A stretch of 54,315 nucleotides of DNA from an uncultured Fretibacterium sp. (GTDB lineage: Bacteria > Synergistota > Synergistia > Synergistales > Aminobacteriaceae): assembly GCA_937915755.1 (NCBI GenBank), contig CALGGR010000182.1, positions 1-54,315 of the forward strand, given 5' to 3'. The number at the start of each line of letters is the position of its first letter. The first letter of the stretch is position 1. Both the position numbers and the translations under genes were made by a program. Below, piece by piece: positions 43,150 through 51,136 of this stretch. The notes under the pieces are model-generated. The model was given only the letters and a program-made list of their open reading frames with translations. It made no database searches and was not told the DNA's origin.

Positions 43150-44016
43150 ATGATGGACGGTATCAATTACTGGATTCACGCGGTTACGCCGCTTCACGTC
43201 GGGGCAGGGCGCGGACTCGGCTACATCGACATGCCCATAGCAAGAGAAAAAGCAACTAACTGGCCTTACATTCCGGGAAGCAGCATAAAGGGAGTCATTG
43301 CAGAGCACTTCGGAGCGTCGGAAGAAAGCGTACGTAACAGGGAGGAGCACAGAGACCTCAAAGCCGCCTTCGGAACTTCAGGAAGCGACAAAAACTGCGC
43401 GGCCGGTGCTCTCGTATTCACTGACGCTGATATTCTCTGCCTTCCTGTGAGGAGCTTTTACGGAACTTTTGCGTGGATTACTTCACCTTTCTGCTTAATG
43501 CGAGTCAAAAGGGATATTAACTTTCCTGAATTTCCCGAAGGTATCCGCGCTCTCGTTGCTAATGACTCAAAGCTAATCAGGGAGGGCGGGAAAATTTACC
43601 TCGAAGACTTGGACTTGAAGACACAAAAAAGCGATGAAGCCGGAAAAATCGCAGAGAGCATAGCTTCTTCAGTGTTCGGCGAAAATGAGAAATGGCAGAA
43701 AGTCTTCGCAGAAAGATTCGCAATCGTAAATGATGACCTTTTCACGTTCCTCTGCGAATCAGGCACGGAAGTCAGCGCGCACATTCGCATTGACGGGAAA
43801 ACGGGAATCGTTCAGGACGGTGCTTTATGGTACGAGGAAGCTCTCCCCGCAGAAAGCATACTAACCGGACGTGTCTGGTGCGACAAAGTTTTCGTCAGCG
43901 GAATTACGGAGAAGGACCTTTTCGAGCGTTTTTGCAACGGCATTATTGACCTTCAGGTAGGCGGCAAGGCCTCAACAGGCAAGGGCATTGTACGATGTAT
44001 ATTCGGAAGCAGGTGA
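43150..44016 (+). CDS. cmr4: Type III-B backbone subunit and target RNase Cmr4
   Basis: The 288-residue Cas7-family subunit forms the filament and cuts target RNA at 6-nt intervals. The opening reads YWIHAVTPLHVGAGRGLGY, then IDMPIAREKATNWPYIPGSSIKGV. The aspartate at about residue 27 corresponds to the known catalytic Asp of Cmr4, so RNA cleavage should be active. The GGKASTGKGIVRC tail is typical. The ATG at 43150 has aaggagaa upstream; a longer reading frame into cmr3 has no RBS. Confidence 0.95.
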   Translation: MMDGINYWIHAVTPLHVGAGRGLGYIDMPIAREKATNWPYIPGSSIKGVIAEHFGASEESVRNREEHRDLKAAFGTSGSDKNCAAGALVFTDADILCLPVRSFYGTFAWITSPFCLMRVKRDINFPEFPEGIRALVANDSKLIREGGKIYLEDLDLKTQKSDEAGKIAESIASSVFGENEKWQKVFAERFAIVNDDLFTFLCESGTEVSAHIRIDGKTGIVQDGALWYEEALPAESILTGRVWCDKVFVSGITEKDLFERFCNGIIDLQVGGKASTGKGIVRCIFGSR

Positions 44017-44023
44017 GCGAACG

Positions 44024-44365
44024 ATGTCTGACTTCACGACTAATGAACAGTTAATGGCAAAAGCAGCATATGATGCTGTTGAGAAACGCAAGGAAGAGGC
44101 AGACTTCAAGGATTACAAGAGTTTCGCGCTTTCCTTTCCGGCTTTGATACATTCATGCGGTCTCGTTCAGGCTGTGGCATTCGCAAAAGCAAAGAAGAAG
44201 GACGGCTTTATCGACGACATTCAGGCTGTGTTCAACAAGATAGATGATGCCGGAGATTTGCAGAGGAGAAGCAGGGAGGCTGATATTACGGAATACGTGA
44301 GGATAACAAGACATGCCATCTCTGCCGCAAGCTGGATAAAACGATACTGTCAGGCGACTGACTAG
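44024..44365 (+). CDS. cmr5: Type III-B small subunit Cmr5
   Basis: The 113-residue, all-helical protein is the minor filament subunit that stacks along the target RNA. Typical features are the length, the position between cmr4 and cmr6, the FALSFPALIHSCGLVQAVAFAKAK helix and the C-terminal AASWIKRYCQA. The ATG at 44024 is 7 bp after the cmr4 stop. Confidence 0.92.
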   Translation: MSDFTTNEQLMAKAAYDAVEKRKEEADFKDYKSFALSFPALIHSCGLVQAVAFAKAKKKDGFIDDIQAVFNKIDDAGDLQRRSREADITEYVRITRHAISAASWIKRYCQATD

Positions 44366-44382
44366 GGAAGGAGGAGAAAATT

Positions 44383-45405
44383 TTGCAGAGCTGCCGCAGT
44401 GTTCTGGACACACTCAATCTTGAGGCCGGCGAAAATGCCTCGCTATTGATGGCTCGTTATATCAAAAATCTCGATGACAATAACGCCTCAAAGAAGGAAC
44501 TGCTAAGTGCAATACCTCAGGCAGCTTCGGAAGCCCGTGAATTGTACTCACAGGCTTTTGCGATAAGGCGCAATATTTTGGCCCGGACAGCAGCACCGGG
44601 ATATTTCAGGACAATACAGCCCTTAGCGGTGGGACTCGGGAACAAGAATGTGATTGAAACCGGCCTCGCCATGAATCCGCTTTACGGAATGCCAATGCTC
44701 CCTGCGTCGTCCATAAAGGGCATAACGTCTCACTACTGCTCTGAAGTTTTCGGCTCTGAAGATTCACGCTTCAAAGACCCGGACGGTGAAATATACGAAG
44801 CATTGTTCGGGGCAATCAGCCCTGAAGGAGAACAGAACGCCGGATTACTGAGCTTTTATGATGCGTGGATAATGCCTGAATGTGTAAGCAAAGCGTTTAT
44901 CGTAGACGTTATGACACCACATCACGGAAGCGATTTTGCTGACCCTGTTCCGATAAATTTCCTGACCGTGAACGGCGATTTCGAGCTTTGGATTGGATGC
45001 AAGAATTTCGAGGCTGACAGGAAATGGATAGATTTCGCATTCGGCCTGACAGAAGCTGCGCTGAAAAATTACGGTATCGGCGGAAAAATCAGGGCAGGCT
45101 ACGGCAAAATGGAGCGCATACTTTCACCCGAAGAGATAAGAGAACGTGCAAAGGAGAAAGAGCGCGCCGAAAATGCAAAGGCTGGATTCTTGCACGCTGA
45201 GGGAGATATTGTCGAAGTTGTATGCAAGAAAGTAAAAATCTTCAAGGGCAAAGAAAAACGCGAATTTGCTTTTACTGAAGACAGCGGCGACAGAAATGCA
45301 GTACGTTTCGATCCTGTACCAAAAGTAAGCGAGGGCGAAAAACTCAAGGCTGCAGTGAAAAGGATCGAACGCTCCAATAAGGCCTACATACTTCAGGCTC
45401 TCTAA
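44383..45405 (+). CDS. cmr6: Type III-B effector subunit Cmr6
   Basis: The 340-residue RAMP protein near the crRNA 3' end has the signatures VGLGNKNVIETGLAMNPLYG, LPASSIKGITSHY and VMTPHHGSDFADPVPINFLTV, plus YGIGGKIRAGYGKM as the glycine-rich loop. A C-terminal extension (about 255-340) looks like a small beta-barrel (VVCKKVKIFKGKEKREFAF) and is not part of every Cmr6. A TTG start has a strong aaggaggag RBS. Terminator 16 bp later ends the operon. Confidence 0.93.
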   Translation: MQSCRSVLDTLNLEAGENASLLMARYIKNLDDNNASKKELLSAIPQAASEARELYSQAFAIRRNILARTAAPGYFRTIQPLAVGLGNKNVIETGLAMNPLYGMPMLPASSIKGITSHYCSEVFGSEDSRFKDPDGEIYEALFGAISPEGEQNAGLLSFYDAWIMPECVSKAFIVDVMTPHHGSDFADPVPINFLTVNGDFELWIGCKNFEADRKWIDFAFGLTEAALKNYGIGGKIRAGYGKMERILSPEEIRERAKEKERAENAKAGFLHAEGDIVEVVCKKVKIFKGKEKREFAFTEDSGDRNAVRFDPVPKVSEGEKLKAAVKRIERSNKAYILQAL

Positions 45406-45420
45406 TACAGGGGAATAACG

Positions 45421-45449
45421 GCGGATTCCGATTTCAGGGGTCCGCTTTT
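45421..45449 (+). terminator. Terminator of the cmr operon
   Basis: GCGGATTCC and GGGGTCCGC form a 9-bp stem (two wobble pairs) followed by TTTTATT. Confidence 0.8.
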
Positions 45450-45466
45450 ATTATGCGCCGAGAAAC

Positions 45467-45490
45467 TTCACCCAAATGCCAATTATTATA
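45467..45490 (+). promoter_or_regulatory. Island-specific promoter element before the tiny-peptide genes
   Basis: TTCACCCAAATGCCAATTATTATA, nearly identical to the elements at 52243 (before the glycine-zipper gene), 36765 and 48323. Confidence 0.6.
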
Positions 45491-45524
45491 TGTGAAGCAC
45501 AAAAACGAGAAAGGGGAATTCACC

Positions 45525-45602
45525 ATGAACAAGCCTGTTTATGACACTGAGGACATCATCATCGACATTATCGTGCTCATCGGCGACATCCTTAAGGGCT
45601 AG
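45525..45602 (+). CDS. Tiny hydrophobic peptide
   Basis: A 25-codon reading frame (MNKPVYDTEDIIIDIIVLIG, then DILKG) has a strong RBS (aaaggggaa) and lies 35 bp after a promoter element shared with other units in the island. The product would be a short amphipathic or membrane-seeking helix with acidic and isoleucine-rich faces. No family is recognised. The RBS, the promoter and the following similar small gene support translation. It could be a small toxin, signal peptide or bacteriocin-like product; this is not established. Confidence 0.5.
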   Translation: MNKPVYDTEDIIIDIIVLIGDILKG

Positions 45603-45618
45603 CAAGGGGGATACTGCA

Positions 45619-45720
45619 ATGATTATTGCTCCTGTTATCATCACCATCGCTAAGGCGGCGGCTAAGGCGGCTACCTCTGCTGTTGTCCGCAAGGCCATCC
45701 AGGAGGTCAGGAAGGGTTAG
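45619..45720 (+). CDS. Tiny alanine/lysine-rich amphipathic peptide
   Basis: A 33-codon frame (MIIAPVIITIAKAAAKAATS, then AVVRKAIQEVRKG) begins 16 bp after the 25-codon gene, with an agcaaggggg RBS. A hydrophobic N-terminal third is followed by a cationic amphipathic helix, a layout like pore-forming toxins or two-peptide bacteriocins. A terminator directly follows the stop codon, so these two genes form a compact transcription unit. No homologue is recognised. Confidence 0.5.
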   Translation: MIIAPVIITIAKAAAKAATSAVVRKAIQEVRKG

Positions 45721-45745
45721 TCCTGCTATCACGGCAGGATTTTTC
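45721..45745 (+). terminator. Terminator after the tiny-peptide genes
   Basis: TCCTGC-TATCACG-GCAGGA stem-loop followed by TTTTT, directly adjacent to the stop codon. Confidence 0.85.
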
Positions 45746-45778
45746 CTTGAGTTTATGAAGAAAGGAGGTCGACTCCAA

Positions 45779-45850
45779 ATGGTTAGATTTCTAAAACAGC
45801 TTGTGATGAGCATTTCATGTGATGAAAATTCTGACAACTTGACCAAATGA
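45779..45850 (+). CDS. Possible 23-codon peptide before the main CRISPR leader
   Basis: The frame (MVRFLKQLVMSISCDENSDN, then LTK) has aaaggagg 10 nt upstream of its ATG. The GGAGGTCGACTCC block that contains this RBS is also part of the CRISPR leaders at 38774 and 45884, so this may be a leader fragment that only looks like a gene. Confidence 0.25.
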   Translation: MVRFLKQLVMSISCDENSDNLTK

Positions 45851-46014
45851 AAAATTACCCCCAAAAAATTGAATTTTTCACGAGGTCGACTCAGGAGCTG
45901 AAAAATCTGTTTTGCTGTATTTGCAAGGGATTACGAATTTCGAAAACTCGTGCTTGCGTAATTCCTGCAAACATGTTAAAATCCCCAACGTAGTAATTGC
46001 AAGGGGTGTCGAGG
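45848..46014 (+). promoter_or_regulatory. Leader and promoter of the main CRISPR array
   Basis: From left to right: a hairpin TGAAAAATT/AATTTTTCA (45848-45880), the GAGGTCGACTCAGGAGCTGAAAA block, an imperfect inverted repeat TTTGCAAGGGATTACG (45920-45935) and CGTAATTCCTGCAAAC (45957-45972), and promoter TTGCGT (45954-45959)-17-TAAAAT (45977-45982). The right arm of the dyad overlaps the -35 box, so a regulator bound there would control array transcription. The first repeat starts about 25 nt after the predicted transcription start. Confidence 0.85.
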
Positions 46015-48289
46015 GTACCGAACCTTCCTATTAGGGATTGAAACCAAAGACACTGCCCTCTCAATAACTTCCTTCTCAGGTACCGAACCTTCCTATTAGG
46101 GATTGAAACTTACATATGACGGTACCAAGAGGCAACGCATCTGTACCGAACCTTCCTATTAGGGATTGAAACTTTAATATTATGCAAGATAATCCATAAT
46201 GGCCTTATCGTACCGAACCTTCCTATTAGGGATTGAAACTATATGACGGACTTAGAAGAAAAGATCAAACAAGTACCGAACCTTCCTATTAGGGATTGAA
46301 ACCTATAACTACATCCATCACATTCATCAGCCGCAGGTACCGAACCTTCCTATTAGGGATTGAAACTATTAGATAAGCAATTATATTGACACTACAAAAG
46401 TACCGAACCTTCCTATTAGGGATTGAAACTATTCGTATTTTTGATTTCATTAAATTATGCTCATGTACCGAACCTTCCTATTAGGGATTGAAACCCGATA
46501 TCCGTTGCATCAAGTACAACAGTATCAAGGTACCGAACCTTCCTATTAGGGATTGAAACGCTTACACCGTAGGAAAAATGATACCCGATATCCGTACCGA
46601 ACCTTCCTATTAGGGATTGAAACTGGCCTCAAACTCTTCTGGATAGGAAGGCGAGAGTACCGAACCTTCCTATTAGGGATTGAAACTGAAGGCACTGTTC
46701 CTCTGTGACGCTCTCCTTGCGTACCGAACCTTCCTATTAGGGATTGAAACACTTAGCTATCTCAGCATCGATGAGCTGATTTAGTACCGAACCTTCCTAT
46801 TAGGGATTGAAACGATATTGTCGATGTCGATATGGTATGCGTTTTTCTCGTACCGAACCTTCCTATTAGGGATTGAAACCTGGAGGATCTTTTCGATTTG
46901 TAGCTAATCTCGGTACCGAACCTTCCTATTAGGGATTGAAACTTTATTTTTCTACAAAATCCGGTTCTTTAGATGATGGTACCGAACCTTCCTATTAGGG
47001 ATTGAAACTGATTGCGTAAGCCAATTCTATTGTCTTGCATCTGGTACCGAACCTTCCTATTAGGGATTGAAACAAGGACTAATGCGGTAAAGCCTACTGC
47101 CAGTAACGTACCGAACCTTCCTATTAGGGATTGAAACTATAATAGTCATAGTAACCCTGAATATTGGATGTTGTACCGAACCTTCCTATTAGGGATTGAA
47201 ACGAGAAATCCGAAGGACACATTATGGTTCTTGACCAGTTTGTACCGAACCTTCCTATTAGGGATTGAAACCTTTGGAAAGCGTTTGTACAGCACCAATT
47301 TTCTAGTACCGAACCTTCCTATTAGGGATTGAAACTCCTATACGAAAATAACCAATGAGAGCATTGCTCGTACCGAACCTTCCTATTAGGGATTGAAACG
47401 TGTAGCACTCTTGGGTTTGCTGCCACCTGTCTGTACCGAACCTTCCTATTAGGGATTGAAACACGCATGTCAGGTAAATGGTAAGGAAGTAATCGGTACC
47501 GAACCTTCCTATTAGGGATTGAAACCCAAATCGCTCAGCTTGACAACACGAGCGTTCGGTACCGAACCTTCCTATTAGGGATTGAAACGATTAACTCGCT
47601 CGTCTCATCAATGAGACTTCCGTACCGAACCTTCCTATTAGGGATTGAAACTCCAACAGAGATCGAGGAGCTAGTTAATCTGTAGCGTACCGAACCTTCC
47701 TATTAGGGATTGAAACCTTCCAGCAGTACCATCCATACGATAACTATCAGTACCGAACCTTCCTATTAGGGATTGAAACGAGAAACCTCGTGTCGGAGTC
47801 ATTCATGGCACTCTGTACCGAACCTTCCTATTAGGGATTGAAACTTTTGGCTTTTCGGCCTTTGGTTCTGGTAAATTGAGTACCGAACCTTCCTATTAGG
47901 GATTGAAACCTGTCGCAGCAGATACAGAAGTCAAGAAAAATTTGTACCGAACCTTCCTATTAGGGATTGAAACTTGAACATGAATATTTGTCCTCCTTGG
48001 CTATTGTACCGAACCTTCCTATTAGGGATTGAAACATTTGAAGAAGTCCATAAATCTCAGACTTTTCATGTACCGAACCTTCCTATTAGGGATTGAAACA
48101 CGTAATACATTTATTTCACCGATGACTATGTTGGTACCGAACCTTCCTATTAGGGATTGAAACCGATAACTATAACTAGCTCCGGCTATAAGTATGTACC
48201 GAACCTTCTTATTAGGGATTGAAACGTGTACAGCATCTTGATAAACTCCTTGTATACAGCGTTACGAACCTTCCTTTAAGGATTCAAGC
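46015..48289 (+). CRISPR. Main CRISPR array, 36 repeats and 35 spacers
   Basis: The 30-nt repeat begins GTACCGAACC, has TTCCTATTAG in the middle and ends GGATTGAAAC, a 3' end typical of Cas6-processed arrays used by type I and III systems. Thirty-four copies are identical by eye, the 35th (about 48195) has one change (TTCTTATT), and the final copy (48261-48289) is degenerate, which places the leader on the left. Spacers are about 32-39 nt. Spacers 8 and 9 overlap in sequence (see findings). No spacer is seen to match the rest of this window. Confidence 0.98.
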
Positions 48290-48315
48290 TCCCGAACAAA
48301 ATCGGGGGCTTTTTT
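48288..48315 (+). terminator. Terminator fused to the last repeat of the main array
   Basis: GCTCCCGA/TCGGGGGC stem followed by six T residues, beginning within the degenerate final repeat. Confidence 0.9.
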
Positions 48316-48322
48316 CATACTT

Positions 48323-48346
48323 TTCACTCATATACATGCTTATAAT
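48323..48346 (+). promoter_or_regulatory. Island-specific promoter before the E2 operon
   Basis: TTCACTCATATACATGCTTATAAT, with a perfect TATAAT -10 box (48341-48346). No good -35 box exists at the normal distance, so the conserved TTCACTCA block may be the recognition or activator site. Confidence 0.65.
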
Positions 48347-48361
48347 ACGGAGGTGTCTTAC

Positions 48362-48775
48362 ATGAATTTCGAGAACAAAGCAAGACTCACTCAGGAAATT
48401 AAAACAATGTCGCGCTGCTTCCCACAGTTCAAACTATTCGAGGGCGACGGATCATACAGCTTTGCACCTCGCGGCTCATCATTCTGGGGCGGAAGAATAC
48501 AGACCAATTTCGGCACAGAGTACAGCCTCGCAGTCGTATATCCTCCCAATTACCCGCACGGAGAAATAAAAGCATTCGTCGTCGAGCTTATGAACGAGGC
48601 TACACCGCACAAATACTATGACGGTCATTTGTGCCTTTACTCGAACGATCACGGAGGAGGTGGAGAGGGATTAGGGCAGGAAACTACTGCGGCAACTATC
48701 ACGGCTTGGGCGGCCGCCTGGCTTAACGCATGGGAGGTCTACAAGCGTTCCGGGACATGGCCGGGTAGGCAGTAG
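48362..48775 (+). CDS. Prokaryotic E2-like ubiquitin-conjugating enzyme
   Basis: The 137-residue product has an E2 fold pattern: the SLAVVYPPNYPHGEIKAFVV strand with the PxYP motif, then HKYYDGHLCLYSNDHGG containing the candidate catalytic cysteine (residue 91), and C-terminal helices with AATITAWAAAWLNAW. E2 enzymes accept a ubiquitin-like protein from E1 as a thioester and pass it to a target. The ATG at 48362 has ggagg 8 nt upstream. It is 4 bp before the E1-containing fusion gene, as in other bacterial conjugation operons. Confidence 0.88.
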   Translation: MNFENKARLTQEIKTMSRCFPQFKLFEGDGSYSFAPRGSSFWGGRIQTNFGTEYSLAVVYPPNYPHGEIKAFVVELMNEATPHKYYDGHLCLYSNDHGGGGEGLGQETTAATITAWAAAWLNAWEVYKRSGTWPGRQ

Positions 48776-48779
48776 GGCA

Positions 48780-51119
48780 ATGGAATACATTTACACCGAT
48801 GCTTCGTTTTCGGACAGAACAGGTGTAGGAGGTGCTGCCGTCGTAGCTCCAAAATGTTGCAGAAAGGGAAAATGGTTCTCAAATCTCGACATAAAGATAT
48901 ACCCTAACAAAGAAAACGTCATATTTTGCGCTGCCTGTAAATGTTCAGACAGCACCGATGCCGAAAAGAGAGCATTGGGGATCGCCTTCCTTGCCGCTGA
49001 CGATATGCTCAGAAAAAGAAAAGACATTAAAGTCGAAATCATAACCGACAGCCTGGCAGTAATAAGCGGAATAATCACGGACGAACAAGATGACCCGTTA
49101 ATCTCGGCACTGTCAAATCTTCGCAGGAAAGAAAATATTATCGTGAGCAAAGTCAAGGCTCACAGCGGACATTCAGGAAACGAACTCGCCGACAAATGGG
49201 CGAAAAAAGCCAGAATAAAATACGAGGAGGAACATAACATGAGGATGCCTTTCAAGAATAATAACAGCTATGAGAACAATTCGCGCAGAAGCACGGGAAG
49301 AGCTAATCCCTTCGACGGTTCGACCGAAATGGACATAAGGACACTCACTGAACGCGTATTGAATGACGAGAACAACATCGGCTTCGTAACGCCCGAAGGA
49401 AAGGTCATGCCTCGCAATATGGCCTTCAGCTCCGGCAACAGGAACGGTATCGAGCTCGTTAAGCAGCGTGTATGGGGCTATGATGATGATGAGGAGGAAG
49501 CCTGCCCCGTAAACATCGTGTATTCTGATGAGGCTCTGAGTATGATTTCTGCTGAGGCCTCGAAATCTCCTGACTGCGAGACTGGAGGCGCATTGATTGG
49601 CAGTTGGCAGAGAGACCCTGACGGCTATATCACCGTGAACGTCGAGAGGGCTACGGGTCCTGGCCCTGAGGCTCTTAGGAATCCCGCGCTTTTCTCCCCT
49701 CACATGGATTACTACCGCTCAAGGGTCGCTTATTACAGAGAATATAGGAACTGGGACTATCTCGGCGAATGGCACAAGCATCCCGGAAACTTCGACTCCC
49801 TCAGCAACACTGACATTGAGACAGCGCATTCACTCATTGACGAGGAGGGCTGGCCTCTGCTGCTTCTTCCCATCGTGAACAGGATAAACGGCCGCTTGGT
49901 TATGGACAGCAACATCATACTTTCCCCGCAGCTTGGGAACGAGATCATGACGCACATCGACAGCACTGAGCTTGAGGATTTTGATGACGAAGGAGGGGTT
50001 ACGGCTTATATCGATTCCGATGCGGTAAATAACTTTCGCGCTGGCAGTGAAGATACTGAAATTCTTGACGGTATCTATAATAATGGTGAGAGTTATATTT
50101 TTGTAGACGTACCCGGCGCAAAAAACGCAGCAGCAAAACTCATCAGGGATAACGGTGAGAATAATCTTCCGGTCTCCGGCATAGACAGGGTTCTTACGGT
50201 CTTTGTCGGTGATGATGATATACGCTGCTTTCGTTCAGATGAAGGCGAGATTGAACCCGTAGAGCATGTGATGATCGACATGGGAAACACGATTTACGAG
50301 CGCAACGCAGGCTTGACGGAGACTAAAGTTCTTAGGGACAAAACGGTAACGCTCGTGGGCTGCGGGAGTCTCGGCTCGACTATGGCAGTGTCGCTCGCAA
50401 GGGCAGGGGTAGGCCGTTTCTTCCTGTTCGACCCTGACAGGCTGTCCCCCGTCAATATCGCTCGGCATCAGGCAGGACTCAAGGACTTAGGGCGCGCAAA
50501 AACCAGCGTGGTACGTGATATTATTCATGGCATAAACCCGTCATTGAGCGTTGAGACTTTCGCATTTGACATCGTGAACAGCTCGGAGGGCTTCAACATC
50601 TTCAATGAGTGTGCAGGGAAGAGCGACGTTATAATCTGCACGACTGACACTGACGATTCGAGAATGCTGGTCAACGATTTCGCCGTCAAGAACAGAATCA
50701 AGGCTGTACAGGCTGGACTTCATGAGCGCGCAAGCTCCGGGATCGTTCATGTTTATGAGCCTGAATCGGGTGAAGCCTGCTTTGCGTGCTTCCACAACAC
50801 TATTCTCAGCGAGAGCAGCAAACGCAACGAAAACATAGCATACAGTGAGGCAAACGACGTACGGGACCTTACTATTCAGCCCGGACTCTCAGCGCAGATC
50901 AACACCGTAGCAGAAATCGCGGCACTCCGCACAATCGACTCGCTGATGGACAGGAAATCGCTTCCCGGCCTCACGCTCGTATATATCGACAAGGCTGATG
51001 ACGATGGAGAACGCAGCCTCAGCCTCAATATCCGCCATCTTGAGATGGAGCGTCTCGAATCGTGCAAAGTGTGCGGGGAGAATGACGAGGTTAGCGGACA
51101 GGAAGAAGAGCTATATTAG
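48780..51119 (+). CDS. RNase H-JAB-E1 triple fusion
   Basis: The 779-residue protein joins three enzyme domains. Residues 1-150 are RNase HI-like with the four acidic residues D7 (YTDASFSDRTGVGGAA), E62, D90 (IITDSLAVI) and D138 (GNELADKWAKKA). Residues about 240-390 are a JAB/JAMM isopeptidase with E267 and GEWHKHPGNFDSLSNTD (H332, H334, S342, D345). Residues about 505-770 are an E1/ThiF adenylyltransferase with VTLVGCGSLGS (527-532), DPDRLSPVNIARHQ, and two CxxC zinc pairs (C667/C670, C762/C765). E1 activates a ubiquitin-like protein, JAB trims or removes it, and RNase H cuts RNA in RNA-DNA hybrids. No ubiquitin-like gene is seen next to it. The domain order is one I have not met. Confidence 0.92.
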   Translation: MEYIYTDASFSDRTGVGGAAVVAPKCCRKGKWFSNLDIKIYPNKENVIFCAACKCSDSTDAEKRALGIAFLAADDMLRKRKDIKVEIITDSLAVISGIITDEQDDPLISALSNLRRKENIIVSKVKAHSGHSGNELADKWAKKARIKYEEEHNMRMPFKNNNSYENNSRRSTGRANPFDGSTEMDIRTLTERVLNDENNIGFVTPEGKVMPRNMAFSSGNRNGIELVKQRVWGYDDDEEEACPVNIVYSDEALSMISAEASKSPDCETGGALIGSWQRDPDGYITVNVERATGPGPEALRNPALFSPHMDYYRSRVAYYREYRNWDYLGEWHKHPGNFDSLSNTDIETAHSLIDEEGWPLLLLPIVNRINGRLVMDSNIILSPQLGNEIMTHIDSTELEDFDDEGGVTAYIDSDAVNNFRAGSEDTEILDGIYNNGESYIFVDVPGAKNAAAKLIRDNGENNLPVSGIDRVLTVFVGDDDIRCFRSDEGEIEPVEHVMIDMGNTIYERNAGLTETKVLRDKTVTLVGCGSLGSTMAVSLARAGVGRFFLFDPDRLSPVNIARHQAGLKDLGRAKTSVVRDIIHGINPSLSVETFAFDIVNSSEGFNIFNECAGKSDVIICTTDTDDSRMLVNDFAVKNRIKAVQAGLHERASSGIVHVYEPESGEACFACFHNTILSESSKRNENIAYSEANDVRDLTIQPGLSAQINTVAEIAALRTIDSLMDRKSLPGLTLVYIDKADDDGERSLSLNIRHLEMERLESCKVCGENDEVSGQEEELY

Positions 51120-51136
51120 CTGGAGGTGCAAGAGAC

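Noticed and set aside
46546..46752. Minus-strand open frame inside the CRISPR array
   Set aside because: Its protein is a translation of the repeat (SIPNRKVRY units) separated by spacers; there is no start signal.
47687..48260. Overlapping protospacers for spacers 27 and 34
   Set aside because: They share only CGATAACTAT and then diverge at once, which is likely chance.
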